From the NCBI GenBank assembly GCA_039707655.1, contig CM077668.1, positions 403,416,130 to 403,480,129 of the forward strand: a stretch of DNA of 64,000 nucleotides, written 5' to 3'. Positions 45,941 through 57,169 of the stretch are shown here, one piece after another. This DNA is from Elymus sibiricus (Eukaryota > Streptophyta > Magnoliopsida > Poales > Poaceae). The notes under the pieces were generated by a model. That model had not been told where the DNA came from. It saw nothing but the letters and a program-made list of their open reading frames with translations, and made no database searches. The stretch's first letter is position 1. Each line of letters opens with the position of its first letter. A program made the translations under genes and the position numbers.

Positions 45941-46491
45941 CCGACGATGGGGAAGAGGGAATTCCGGAGAAGAGAGGAGGAAGAAGAGGGAAAGACGGGC
46001 AAGGTGCATTAAATCTCAATTCTACTAGTACTATTACTAGGATAGGATATACCGTCCTTCGGAGTGTAAATAGGTAAGCCGATGACATGTGGGTCTACGT
46101 CAAGAGGGCCCATATGTCAGTTAATGGAAGAGAGAGGTGCGTACGCATATTTGTGGAAGCGTGCTCCACTGCCAAACATGATGGCAGTACACGGTAAGGC
46201 TGATTTAGTAACACCAACACTCTGGCTCAGCTTATTAATTAAGTGTCCCATCTGCTGCAGCGTGTATTGTCACTTCACTGTGAAGAGTAGTTGAATAGTT
46301 CACTCTGACCGAGATGGGGAATAATGGATCGCCAAGACTTCCTATCTATCTATGCCTCTACTCTCATCCTGTCCAACAAGAAGAGCCATTGGCCAAGGAA
46401 CCCGACGCCAATTATGTAGGAGTACTACTACTACTCCCTCCTTTCGGTTTATATAGAGGTCAATAAAAAAATCATCATCCAAGTACTCCTA

Positions 46492-46795
46492 GGCCCTCTT
46501 TGATTTGCAGGATTTTCAGAACGTAGGAATAGGAAAAATACAGGATTTGAGTGGCATGTCCATTTGAATCCTATATAATTAGCATAGAGTGTTTGATGCC
46601 ACAGGAAAAACAAATGAATTGTAAAAAGAGGTTGGAGTGGATGCTTGATTTCCATTGAAATGTAGTACACTTGATTCCATAGGAAAAAGTCCTATAGGAT
46701 TCAATCCTTTGAATCAAAGGACAACCATAGGAAAAAATCCTAAGGATTCTAACCCTCCAAAAATCCTATGTAATTCCTTTGAATCAAAGGAGCCC
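46492..46795 (+). mobile_element. Tourist-like MITE (304 bp)
   Basis: Ends GGCCCTCTTTGATT and AATCAAAGGAGCCC are inverted, and cta duplications flank the element (46489-46491 and 46796-46798). Internally it is AT-rich with repeated cctatagg and aatcctttgaatcaaagga phrases. No transposase. Confidence 0.75.
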
Positions 46796-46851
46796 CTAGT
46801 AGATGATGAGTGCGCGAAGAATTTTTTCCAAAATTACTCAATAATGGGCTC
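46796..46851 (+). repeat. 56-bp direct repeat, copy 1
   Basis: Starts ctagtagatgatgagtgcg and ends aataatgggctc. It matches 47382-47438 apart from one extra T and one A/G change. Confidence 0.88.
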
Positions 46852-47095
46852 CGTCCAGGTGCATAGGGCATCTTACCAAATATTTTCCGTGATCTTTAAT
46901 TTTGATTTTGCATGTTTCTATTTTCGTTGGTTGACGCATTAAATAGGATTTGCATGTTGCTTTTTAGGCATTAATGACATGGGAAACTAACATAGTGGTT
47001 GGCTCCTCCCAATTTTCCAAGCGGGCCAAATAGTAGTAATTATTGTCATTGAGTTTTGGTTTAATATCATTCATCCAATCTCCACGCACCTTGGT

Positions 47096-47355
47096 CATAG
47101 TGGGGAGTATCATATACTAGTATCATGCATATGATACTAGTGTATGATACTACCTTCATAGTGCATAATATCATAGAGTAATATCATAGATGATCATATT
47201 TATTACCATGCATGACACAAAGTAGCATAGCATTTAACATGATACGGTATCTACCTATGTTACTCTAACCCTCTCTCTCTTCTTTAATTCTCTGCCACAT
47301 CAGCGTGTTTGCTATTCCCGAGTGCATGATACCGGTTAAGATACTACCACTATGG
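47096..47355 (+). mobile_element. MITE with CATAGTGG(G/T)AGTAT ends
   Basis: Begins CATAGTGGGGAGTATCATA and ends with the inverse ATACTACCACTATG. It is AT-rich, with many copies of atgatac/gtatcat inside. No coding sequence. Target duplication unclear, hence the family is uncertain. Confidence 0.6.
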
Positions 47356-47381
47356 CAAGAACCTGGACGGAGGGAGTGGTA

Positions 47382-47438
47382 CTAGTAGATGATGAGTGCG
47401 CGAAGAATTTTTTTCCAAAAGTACTCAATAATGGGCTC
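47382..47438 (+). repeat. 57-bp direct repeat, copy 2
   Basis: Second copy of the repeat at 46796-46851, lying just right of the MITE at 47096-47355. Confidence 0.88.
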
Positions 47439-47559
47439 GTTTTCCTCAAGAAAATTGTGTTTACGAACGTATTAATTGCAATGCATGCGTGCATGCATGA
47501 ACAACAAAAGACCAGAACTTTTACATGCATTGGTGAAAACGTTTTCTCTTAATTCTTGC

Positions 47560-47760
47560 ATGCAACATTTTAATGGGAGGGAGTTGAAGCCTCATGCATT
47601 CATGCATGCATGCAACACTCACACAGTCACACGTACACATGCACGCACGCAACACTCACGCATCCATGCGAGACACAGCACAAGACGCAACACACACGCT
47701 CACGCTCAAGTGCTCAACTTACACGTGCATCGGTGCATGCACACACATACATAGCCAGGG
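47560..47760 (+). repeat. CA-rich low-complexity region
   Basis: catgcatg and acacgcac-type simple sequence. The three overlapping ORFs here are Cys/His/Thr-rich by composition only. Confidence 0.75.
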
Positions 47761-48104
47761 TTGGACTCCTGTCGCGCTTGCGTAAAGTTTTGTTTAACTT
47801 ATTTCTTTGCTCCGCCAACTGACAGATGGGACCCAGAAACTAGGTGCCAATTTAACCAGTCAACAAAGTGCGATGTAGACTATTTGGCCGGTCAGCAGGG
47901 TGCAATACGGTGCTCCACGGTGAGCTAGTGACCGTATAATCATAGCAAAACTATATAGTGACCGTAATGAGCGTAGTATGAAGTCCAGTGACTGTATTGT
48001 TACAAATACGTTGACCGCCAGTGAATTTCTCGTTTCAAATTAAGCCATATTAACCGGAAAGGACGCAGTATGGACTACAACTTTGATGTGTCCCGTCAAC
48101 TCAC

Positions 48105-48265
48105 ATAACGAGGAGAAGCTTGCTTGCTACGCCCTCTCCCTCGCCCACGCGCGCGGTGGCTCATGGGACGAGGAGAAGCTTGCTTACTACGTACGCCTAC
48201 GCCCTCTCCGTCGCCCACACGCACGGTGGCTTGCAGGACGAGCAGAGGGTTTTGACTACATCGCC
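48105..48265 (+). repeat. Imperfect tandem duplication with ACGAGGAGAAGCTTGCTT
   Basis: Two copies of about 65-75 bp, beginning at about 48109 and 48168, share acgaggagaagcttgctt(g/a)ctacg and gccctctcc(c/g)tcgcccac. A third partial copy follows to about 48285. No product recognised. Confidence 0.7.
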
Positions 48266-48533
48266 CACTCCCTCGCCCTCGCCCTGGCGGTGGACGTGCA
48301 GCAGTCCACTCGGTGTCAAATTGCCAGAAGCATATTGTACTGTAGTATCATCATTGTTGGACCTCCCGAAGAGGCGAAGAGCCAAGCGCAAGGTTTATAG
48401 GAGTACTATAGCAAACAACCGCTACCGTATGATGCCGCCACGCCACCTATAACCAAAGCTGTGCCACCTTTTTTTTCTCACACAAAGCGTGTTGGAGCCC
48501 GTGCAACAGCCACACAAGTTGCACGTACACATA

Positions 48534-48926
48534 GGTCCTGTTTGGATCCATGGGTTAGAGTTAGTTTGAGCTAGTTGGGGCTCAAATAGCTCTGAAGTAT
48601 CCAAACATGAGGGCTAGATTGGAGCTAGTTGCATCTAACCCACCCAAAAAAACTATCCCACCCAAGAGGTGCTAATTGGAGCTAGTTCTCATGGGGCCAA
48701 CTGAAAAATCACTTTTCTCTCTCTATCCCGCCAGCCAAGAGGTGCTAATTGGAGCTAGTTCTTGTGGGGCCCACTGAAAAAACACTTTTCTCTCTCCATC
48801 AAGTGCATTTATTGTCAATCTAACCCTGTCATCCAAACACCTCTTTAGCTAGAGTTAGTTCAGGGTTAGTCATGAGCTAGAAACTAACTCTAACCTCTAG
48901 CTAAGTTAGAGTATCCAAACAGGGCC
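48534..48926 (+). mobile_element. MITE with GGTCCTGTTTGGAT ends (393 bp)
   Basis: Ends GGTCCTGTTTGGAT and ATCCAAACAGGGCC are inverted, and ata flanks both sides (48531-48533, 48927-48929). Internally, a 73-bp direct repeat (caagaggtgctaattggag at 48663 and 48736) enlarges it. Confidence 0.75.
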
Positions 48927-49058
48927 ATAACACATTTACTAGTAAGTTCTAAAGGTGAAATGCCGACATGCCACACAAGTTCATCTCCACTTCATGTGAT
49001 AAATTTGTGCACGACTACTCTACCTATATTTACAGTGGTACCATTTACCATACTCCAC

Positions 49059-51133
49059 TTACACGTTATAGATGGGCTCCATGTCCTCCTCCACGTTCCA
49101 GTCCCAGGTGTTCTTCATAGATGGCACGATCCATAGCGGTGGGCAACGGGAATCATTGTCACAGCTTTCTAGTCCGGTTCCACACGATGGAGACTCATCC
49201 AAGCTGAAGTAGCATAAATCAGGGATAGCGTGTCCCAGCATGTCGGTCATCCGGTGGTGCGCACTGAAGGCACAACCATGCTTCATGAACGGTATGCCTT
49301 CGGTGTCGTGCACGGAAGGTGGCATATGTTTCACAATGGGGTAGCTGTCCCCAATGAAAAGCGAGTGCTCTCCAAGAGTGTTCCTCGGCTCCCACATAGC
49401 ATCACGGGGGTCGAACTCGGCGCCGTTCATCTGGTACACGTGGCATCTCAGATCTGCACACATGGTGATGTACATGGTCAAGGTCCATGCATCATAATGT
49501 TGTGCTCAAATATGGCGCTCGGTAATATTGTGCGGCAAGTAGTATAGAGGAAGTACAATAACCGGCTTATTATACTACTATATAGCCACTCTTGGCTACA
49601 TGGATGAGATAGTAAGACATGGAAAAACAAAAATGGTGGGAGCTAGTGGGTTGTAGTCTTCAAGAGCCTAGCTATACGCATCCTCCTAGGTAAAAAGTAC
49701 TACTCCCGACGATCCATGCATGTAAAGTTTGACTAGCTTTATACGAAAAGATATCAACATTCACACTATGAAATCAATATGCGGACTAAAAAGAAACGGA
49801 GGGAGTACTAGTAGTAGTACGAGAGCGTTAAAAAATCTAATACTAAATTGAACTACATAGAACTAACAAGTCCCCTTCTGGCGGCGGCGGTGGCTGCCGT
49901 CGAGGATGATTAGGCAGAAGGCGAGGTCAAAAATCTAACTAAATTGTACAACATGGAGTACTAGTACTAGTAAACATGTCCCAGTCAAGAAAAGAAAAGA
50001 ACTAACAAGTACTACTCCTCAATTGGAAAATGGAATACCTGGGTAGATGGTGACGGTCCGATCATGGTAGATCGTGTGACCTTGTTGCACATCAATGGTA
50101 CCATGGGTAACGACTGCTAAGATAGTTGATCCCAAATAGCCAAAGTCAGCTACAAGGTTCCAGGTTAGACCGAATCGCGGATGCAAATGCACATCCAGGA
50201 TTGGCGATCTGATTTTGATCGGGGGATGCCTGGTCCCTGCAAAATAATGGAGTACCGTCAGGGATGCAAATGATGGTTTGTGCATTTCATTTGTTATCTC
50301 CCGTACCGTAGGATGGCATCCATATGAAACAAGTCCCCTGGTTTTTCACCACGAAGATGCGGCCTACATGGCGCACGGCGTCTTCGAACATGTAGGGGTA
50401 CAAATCTGCCGTGGCCAACATGCACTAGCCCCTGCCGTTACGGCCATTTGTATTGATGGCAATCCTTATGTCGAACACCGCGATGAGATAGTAAACGTCG
50501 TAGCTATGGTGCTTTGTCGGCGGGTCCGCAATTGCTATCTTCTTCAACCTCATGGTTGCATCATCATACGTATTGAAGCCCAGCCAGTCCAGAAGGCCGA
50601 TCCCAATGGTGGAGAAGGGGTCTACTGTAACGGCCGCACTGCTGTGGATGTTGTGCAAAATGATGGTGGTATCCGGCCGGAGGTATGCAAGTCAATCTCC
50701 GTTGGCACCAACCCAAATCTCTATATGCGACGGTGGGCAGCGGAGAAATTACGGGATGGAATAGCTAAGTAGTACTATATTTAGAATATACACTACATGA
50801 TCAAACTCCATGACTGACCTGCTCATCGGACAAAATCCGACTACCTCTCAACGTCGGCAACTCTAGCGGAGTCAACGTGCAACCACAACCACGTTGCGGT
50901 GGACTCTCCGATGGATGGTCCCATTGAATAACCTTCTCCTCGAGGACGCATGGAAGACCAACAAGCATGGCCTTCTCCCAAGCCTGTTTACGCACCATCT
51001 TAAAATAGTTGGTGCAGGAAGCACCGAGTCTTGCGGCGGTGAGGAAGTCGGAGCGGTGTGCGATTTCTCCCAGAGGATCATCGTGCAAGGTCTCCCAGCC
51101 CCCACGAGGAGGAGAACCGCCTAGCGAATCCAT
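49059..51133 (-). pseudogene. F-box/DUF295-like gene, four exons, two nonsense codons
   Basis: Exons on the minus strand: 51133-50819, 50718-50307, 50236-50039 and 49453-49059. They sum to exactly 440 codons with consistent phases and GT-AG introns; the exon 2 acceptor is the least certain. The N-terminus has a degenerate F-box-like segment (LGEIAHRSDFLTAARLGASC). Exons 2-3 are beta-strand rich, with a VGRIFVVKNQGTCFIW repeat and IYHDRTVTIYP. Exon 4 has the LGEHSLFIGDSYPI signature shared with 43901-45750 and ends WNVEEDMEPIYNV. In-frame TGA (50694-50692) and TAG (50427-50425) interrupt exon 2. Both fit C-to-T type changes in CGA and TGG codons. Relatives are presumed SCF adaptors. Confidence 0.65.
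49703..49805 (+). mobile_element. Stowaway-like MITE (103 bp) in the F-box intron
   Basis: Ends CTCCCGACGATCC and ACGGAGGGAG, the second being the canonical Triticeae Stowaway terminus, flanked by TA (49701-49702, 49806-49807). It lies in the last intron of the F-box-like gene at 49059-51133. Confidence 0.65.
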
Positions 51134-51528
51134 GGCAGCAGCGACGAACTGCCTTGGTCTCTTCAGGGGGAGGGGAACTGGCGAGGAGGAAGTTATGCGG
51201 GCACGCATTAGTGGTAGTGCGATGGTACTGTAGTACGTACTAGTAGTAGTGGAGTACTACGAACCACCATCGGTGCTAACGCCAATCTCCATCAAACGTT
51301 CGCTGGGAGACATGGCAGTTGCAAACGCCCGCGTTGCAGTTACATGCGTAAGGGTGGCAGTTTTGCCAAATACCATGGGCTTAAAAAAACGCCACCGTCA
51401 GATGGAAATCTGGCGGTTATATGGGCGTTCGCCAGGATTGGGCTCGTGGCGAACGTTCGCCAGGTACCATTACTACTGGTAGATGCTCATAATTAATTAA
51501 ACAAATGTACAGGTGACACACACACTAA
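51134..51528. other. Intergenic between F-box-like gene and hypothetical ORF
   Basis: Contains short (TAG)n runs near 51235-51250 and 51472-51480, and inverted cgttcgccagg/ctggcgaacg elements around 51425-51462. No gene recognised. Confidence 0.5.
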
Positions 51529-52035
51529 CTACTTCTCGCATGCTGGCCAGACCCAAACGCCATCGTTCTCTTTCTCGTCCTTCTTGGCGGCAGCCCACCG
51601 TGCTTGTTGGACCTCTGCCCAGCTCTCCTCAGCATCGCGGTAACTACCGCCGCGATCCTGCCAGGTGGAGGCATCGGGCCATGCTGGCCAGAGGCCGTTG
51701 CTGTCCTTCCCGGCCTTCTCGGCAGCAGCCCGCCGTGCTTGGATCTCCGCCCGGCTCTCCTCAACAGCGCGTGCGGCAACTTCTTTCTTGCGGCGCCGGG
51801 CCTCTCTTTTCTTGAGTGCTTTCTGCCTTTTCCGCTCCTTCTGTGCGGCTTTGACCTCCTGTTGCTCCACTGCCCATTCGGCCGTGGCAGCTTCAAAGTC
51901 CGCCCACGTAGGTGTGCGGTCGCGGGTGGCGATGAACTCGGCGCGGCGGGAAGCCATCGCTTTGCGGGCTTTGATGAATTCGGCGTGGCAGGATGCCATC
52001 GCTTCCTTACCAGTTAGTGTGCGGCGTGGTGGCAT
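51529..52035 (-). CDS. Hypothetical charged coiled-coil protein
   Basis: 168 residues from ATG 52035 (MPPRRTLTGKEAM) to the stop at 51529; the frame extends upstream without an ATG. No known domain recognised. Two N-terminal repeats of M-A-S-(C/R)-(H/R)-AEFI, then W-A-D-F-E, then a long highly charged helix of Glu, Lys, Arg and Ala (about residues 55-120; KERKRQKALKKREARRRKKE is a nuclear-localisation-like patch), and a Trp-containing tail with two WAE/WPA segments. The frame is GC-rich, unlike its surroundings. It could be a real small gene or a remnant of one; no introns evident. Confidence 0.4.
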   Translation of the reverse strand: MPPRRTLTGKEAMASCHAEFIKARKAMASRRAEFIATRDRTPTWADFEAATAEWAVEQQEVKAAQKERKRQKALKKREARRRKKEVAARAVEESRAEIQARRAAAEKAGKDSNGLWPAWPDASTWQDRGGSYRDAEESWAEVQQARWAAAKKDEKENDGVWVWPACEK

Positions 52036-52271
52036 GAACGGCGACACTTGGAGAGAGCTATGGGACGGGGTGGCCGGACAACCGTAGGAGTAGTAGGGGC
52101 TACTAGAGTAGAGGACGGCGCTGCAGGGGAGTCTCACGCCGCTCGTGGCGCGGCAGTAAAGCCGTCATAACACAAAACCCCACCACTCCCAGTAATAAGG
52201 GCCTGGTAAAATGAACGGACAAGCAACCATCATATCACTCCTGTCTTTATTGCATTTCATCTCTCTGAAGT

Positions 52272-53839
52272 TGCTACTTGTAAACTGCGTTGGATTTTTA
52301 TCCCCGAAGAGGAGAGGATGATGCAGCACAGTAGAGTAAGTATTTTCCTCAGTTAAGAACCAAGGTTATCAATCCAGTAGGAGAACCAAGCAACACCACG
52401 TAAACAACACCTGCACACAAAACGCAAACCCTCGCACCCAACGCAAACGAGAGGTTGTCAATCTCTCGGCGTCAAGTAATGAGATTAAAAGGTATATGAT
52501 AGACTGATAGATTGATAAATAAATAAAAGATAAAAATATGCAGCAAATATTTTTGGTATTTTTGTATGAGAAAACAAGATAGATCTTATGATAAAAGTAG
52601 ACCCGGGGGCCGTAGAGTTCACTAGAGGCTTCTCTCAAGAAAATAGCATACGGTGGGTAAACAAATTACTGTTGGGCAATTGATAGAAAAGCAAATAATT
52701 ATGACGCTATCCAAGGCAATGATCATGATATAGGCATCACATCCAAAACAAGTAGACCGACTCCTACCTACACCTACTACTATTACTTCACACATCGACC
52801 GCTATCCAGCATGCATCTAGTGTATTAAGTCCATAAGAACGAAGTAATGCATAAAGAACGATGACATGATGTAGTCAAGATAAACGCTAACAAGAATTCA
52901 TCCCAACTTTTTATCCTTAATGGCAACAATACATGCGTGTCAATTCCCCTTCTGTCACTAGGACTGAGCACCGCAAGATCGAACCCATTACCGAGCACCT
53001 CTTCCCATTGCAAGAAGACCCAATCTAGTTGGCCAAACCAAACCAAAACTTCAGAGAAGAAATACAAGGCTATACTAAATCATGCATAAAAGAGATCAGA
53101 GAAGAACTCAAATAAAACAAGGATAGATCTGATCATAAACTCACAATTCATCGGATCCCAACAAACACACCGCACAAAGTCATTACATCGGATGGATCTC
53201 CATGAAGATCATGGAGACCATTGTATTGAGAAACATAAAGAGAGAGAGATCCATCTAGCTACTATCTACAGACCCGTAGGTCTATGGTGAACTACTCACG
53301 CATCATTGGAGAGGCGGCAAGGTTGATGTAGAGCCCCTCCGTGATGAGTTCCCCCTCCGGCGGAGTACCGAAGAAGGCCTCCAGATGGGATCTCGCGAGA
53401 ACAAAGGCTTGCGGCGGCGGAAAAAGTATTTTGTCTTCTGTTCTGGGGGTTTTGGAATATCTCTGAATTTATAGTGGAGGAATTAGGTCAAATGGACGCA
53501 AGGGGGGCCCACATGGCACTTGGGCCCCCCCCCCCGGGGCGCGCCCTGGTGCCATGTGGCCCCCTCTGTGGTCTTCTGCCTTGGCTCCCAAGTTGGCGTT
53601 GATCCTTATCCCCAGAAAAAAATCTCCAAAAAGTTTCCGGACGATTTGATCTTATCTGATAGTAATTTTCTGTAAAACAAAAATAAGGCCGAAAACAGGA
53701 ACTGGCACGTGGCAATAAGTTAATAGGTTAGTCCCCAAAAATGATATAAAAATGTATGAAATGATACTAAAAACATCCAAGAATAATAATATCATAGCAT
53801 GGAACAAGCAAAAAAAATAGATACGTTGGAGACGTATCA
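52272..53839 (-). repeat. 3' LTR of host 2 (1568 bp)
   Basis: Opens TGATACGTCTCCAACGTATC at 53839 on the minus strand, preceded by AAGCTTGGGGATGA, and closes AAGTAGCA at 52272. A TATA-like TATAAATT lies at 53467-53474. A C13G4-like block at 53527-53540 marks the GC-rich U3 section. Non-coding. Confidence 0.88.
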
Positions 53840-56333
53840 ATCATCCCCAAGCTTAAGTCCTGCTCGTCCTCGAGTAGGAAAGTGACAAAACAAATTTTTG
53901 ATTGTGGAATGCTACCCAACATACTTATCAAGTTTCTTTTCATAGCATAGACATGAGGACTTGTATGATTCAAAGCAATAGTCTATATTTGACATGAAGA
54001 CATAGATACTCAAGTGATGCTAACAAGCAACCATGCTTTTCAAAATAACAATGCTAAAGAAAATTATCCCTAGCCCATTATGCTCAATCATTGATCCATT
54101 CATGAAACACACTCGAATATCAATCATACTCCATGCACACACATGATCACATGACCCCCTAGTTGGTGCTTTTAAAGAGAAGGATGAGACTCAACATAAA
54201 AATAAATAGAAAGGCCCTTCGCAGAGGGAAGCATTGATTTACAGAGGTGCCAGAGCTCAAGTTTTAAAGGAGATGAAAAATTTATTTTGGGAGGCATGCT
54301 TTTCTCGTCAACAAGAACGACTTAAGGTTCCCAATACCTTCCATGCTAGATACATCATAGGCGGTTCCCAAACTGAAAATAAAAGTTTTGCTCCCCATCA
54401 TCGTTCCATGGTTTTGAGACTTTTGTCCCTTTTTACCATTCACATCCGAAGGAGTTTGTTTTTCCACCTTTCCTTATTACAATCCATGGCTAGCCGTATT
54501 CACGGGTGCCCTCCATACCAACACATTCCAAGGAAATTTAATTTATTTTGGGACTGGGCATCCCTTTTACCACCACCCTCTCATGCAATGACAAGTGAAT
54601 AAACACTCATCTTGAGAATGACATATCCAACATGGAATTCATCGGCCACCCCTCACCGCTTCATGAGCGATACGGGCACACAAAGAGAAATTTATTTTTG
54701 AATTTTTTCTAGAGATGGCACATGCAAATTTACTTAGGACGGCATTGAAATACCGCATATAGGTAGGTATGGTGGACACAATTGGCATAACAAGTTTAGG
54801 ATAATGGATGCACAAGCAGAATTCCCGCTTAGTACAAATGGAGGCTAGCAAAAAGATTGAGAAGCGACCAACTAAGAAACCATAATGATGCACATGCATA
54901 CATAAAACATAACCAACACCAAATAATGCACCACAAGTAGGATGTAACTTCATTGCATAACTATTGACTTTATGTGCTTGCATAGGGAATCATAAACCTT
55001 AACATCAATATTCATACTAGAGCATAATTACTCATGAACATAACTCACATATCATCATCTACATATCTCAAAACTTTTACAAAGAATCAAGTTGTTCATG
55101 TCCCATAAAATTTTTATGCTAATTTTCATCATCCCTCTTGAATATTCATCACATGGGGACCAAGCTCATAGCTTGTACAATTTACCATAACTATTTTCAA
55201 ACTCACAAAAAGATATAAGTGAAGCATGAGAGTAAATTTCTACAAAATTTCTAGCATAGCAACTCTCAAAAAAGATATAAGTGAAGCAAGAGAGTTCATG
55301 TGTTTCTCTAAATGAAAAACACCACCGTGCTCAAAAAGATTTAAGTGAAGCACTAGAGCAACCACCTAGCTCAACAAATTTAAGTGAAGCACAAAGAGCA
55401 ATTCTAACAAATCATGATGACATGAGGCTATCTCAAGAAAATGTGTTCAGAGGTGATGATTGTGATAAATTAAAAATAAAACAAAGCAAAGACTCATATC
55501 ATACAAGACGCTCCAGGAGAAACTCATATCATGTGACGAATAAAAATATAGCCTCAAGTGTGTTACCGATAGTCGTTAGCAGAAAGAGGGGATGCCTTCC
55601 GGGGCATCCCCAAGCTTAGACGATTGAGTCTCCTTGGATATTACCTTGGGGTGCCTTGGGCATCCCCAAGCTTAGTCTTTTGCATCTCTTCATTCCTTCA
55701 TCCATCGTCGTCACACCCAAAACTTGAAAACTTCAATCACCCAAAACTCAACAAAACCTTCGTGAGATCCGTTAGTATAACCAATCAAATTACTACTATA
55801 AGTACTGTTGCAAACCCATTAAAATTTTATTTTCCATTATAGGTACTGTGTTCTCACTTTCCCATGGCTTGCACCCCCCGATACAATCCATAGTTTCATT
55901 AAAACAAGCAAACAATGCATCAAAAACAGAATCTGTCAAAAACAGAACAGTCTGTAGCAATATGTCGAAAAGCCATGCTTATGTAACTCCAAAAATTCTG
56001 AAACATTAGGACAACGTGGAAAATTTATATATAAATCACGTGAAAAAAATTCAGACTCATTCGATGCTCAGGTGAATTTATAAAAAATTTGGACTGGGTG
56101 TCAAAGTTTCTGTTTTTCACAGAATTGAGTTCACAAACATCCACATCATCCCAAAGGTCTTACTTGGCATAAACACTAATTAAAATATAAAAACCAAATC
56201 AAAACAGAAGAAAATAAAGGGTAAACAAAAGAACAGAACCAATAAGTGAAAAATAAAAATTTATTTTATTCGTTGGGTTGCCTCCCAACAAGCGCTATCG
56301 TTTTACGCCCCTAGCTAGGCATAAAGCAATACA
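53840..56333 (-). repeat. 3' untranslated region of host 2
   Basis: AT-rich, without genes. At 55200-55400 there are four copies of aagat(a/t)taagtgaagca, spaced about 45-70 bp. At 55590-55670 lie two hairpins of the type GGGGATGCC...GGCATCCCC, equivalent to those of host 1. ORFs such as 55281-55619 are by-products of these repeats. Confidence 0.75.
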
Positions 56334-57167
56334 TCAAGTATTGTCATCCTTGGATTTGATTCCATAGGTGGCCCTCATAATAGATTCATAGGGCGGTTTT
56401 ATTTTGGTCCTTGGGAAGTGTTCCATGCCTTTCTTTAAAGGAAACTGAAACTTTATATTTCCCTCTTTCATATCAATCACCGCACCAATGGTACATAAAA
56501 ACGGTCTTCCAAGAATCAAAGGGCAAGATGGATTGCATTCAATATCAAGAACAATAAAGTCCATGGGTACATAGTTCCAATTTGCAACAATAAGAACATC
56601 ATTGATTCTCCCCAATGGATTTTTGATAGTAGAATCCGCCAAATGCAAATTAAGAGAACACTCATCCAAATTGGTAAAACCAAGAACATCGCAAAGAGAC
56701 TTTGGAATTGTGGAAACACTTGCACCCAAATCACACAAAGCATTGCACTCAAAATTCTTAATCTTAACCTTGATAGTAGGTTCCCACTCATCATACAACT
56801 TTCTAGGAATAGAAATTTCTAACTCAAGTTTTTCTTCCAAAGCTTTCATTAAGGCTTCCACAATATGTTTAGTAAAAGCCTTATTTTGTTCATAAGCATT
56901 TGGTGAGTTCAACAAAGATTGCAACAAAGAAATGCACTCAACCAAAGAACAATTATCATAATTAAAGTCATGGCAATCCAAGATAGTGGGTACATTGCTA
57001 GCTAAAGTTTTAACCTCTTCAAACCCACTTTCAACAATTTTTGCATCAAGATTTTCACCCTCCGAATCATGGAGACGCCCTCTATATAAAGTTGACTCTT
57101 CTTCAGTCTCCTTGTCAACAAGATTAACACTACTAAACAAAGAATCAATAGAAGACACACCAATCAT
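56334..57167 (-). CDS. gag/protease C-terminal fragment of host 2
   Basis: 277 residues from the first ATG on this side of the insertion; the true start is beyond the chromovirus LTR at 57170, so the protein is 5'-truncated. It is the Athila-type protease region: LCDLGASVSTIPKSL carries the catalytic Asp in a D-L-G-A-S motif, followed by the flap region and CPLILGRPFL, the usual I-L-G-R-P-F-L after it, then IDMKEGNI and FPL. The N-terminal 100 residues are acidic linker. The polyprotein normally continues into RT; here the frame ends at TAA just before the 3' region. Whether the fragment makes protein is doubtful. Confidence 0.78.
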   Translation of the reverse strand: MIGVSSIDSLFSSVNLVDKETEEESTLYRGRLHDSEGENLDAKIVESGFEEVKTLASNVPTILDCHDFNYDNCSLVECISLLQSLLNSPNAYEQNKAFTKHIVEALMKALEEKLELEISIPRKLYDEWEPTIKVKIKNFECNALCDLGASVSTIPKSLCDVLGFTNLDECSLNLHLADSTIKNPLGRINDVLIVANWNYVPMDFIVLDIECNPSCPLILGRPFLCTIGAVIDMKEGNIKFQFPLKKGMEHFPRTKIKPPYESIMRATYGIKSKDDNT

Positions 57168-57169
57168 CT

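Larger units (their letters stand above)
52272..57169 (-). mobile_element. Host 2: Athila-type (Sabrina/Wham-like) Gypsy element, 3' part
   Basis: Minus-strand Gypsy element: 3' LTR 52272-53839, 3' untranslated region 53840-56333 and a gag/protease-type ORF 56334-57167. It is cut at 57170 by a chromovirus LTR; the missing 5' part should lie further right, off-window. There is no RT, RNase H or integrase between the protease ORF and the 3' region, so it is a pol-deleted derivative. It shares the cctcccaacaagcgc motif (56281-56295) and the AGCTTGGGGATGCC hairpins with host 1. The predicted duplication gaagt (52267-52271) has no visible partner. Confidence 0.85.

Noticed and set aside
50278..50772. 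164-codon plus-strand ORF
   Set aside because: Antisense to exon 2 of the F-box/DUF295-like gene, which has consistent splice sites and family motifs on the minus strand.
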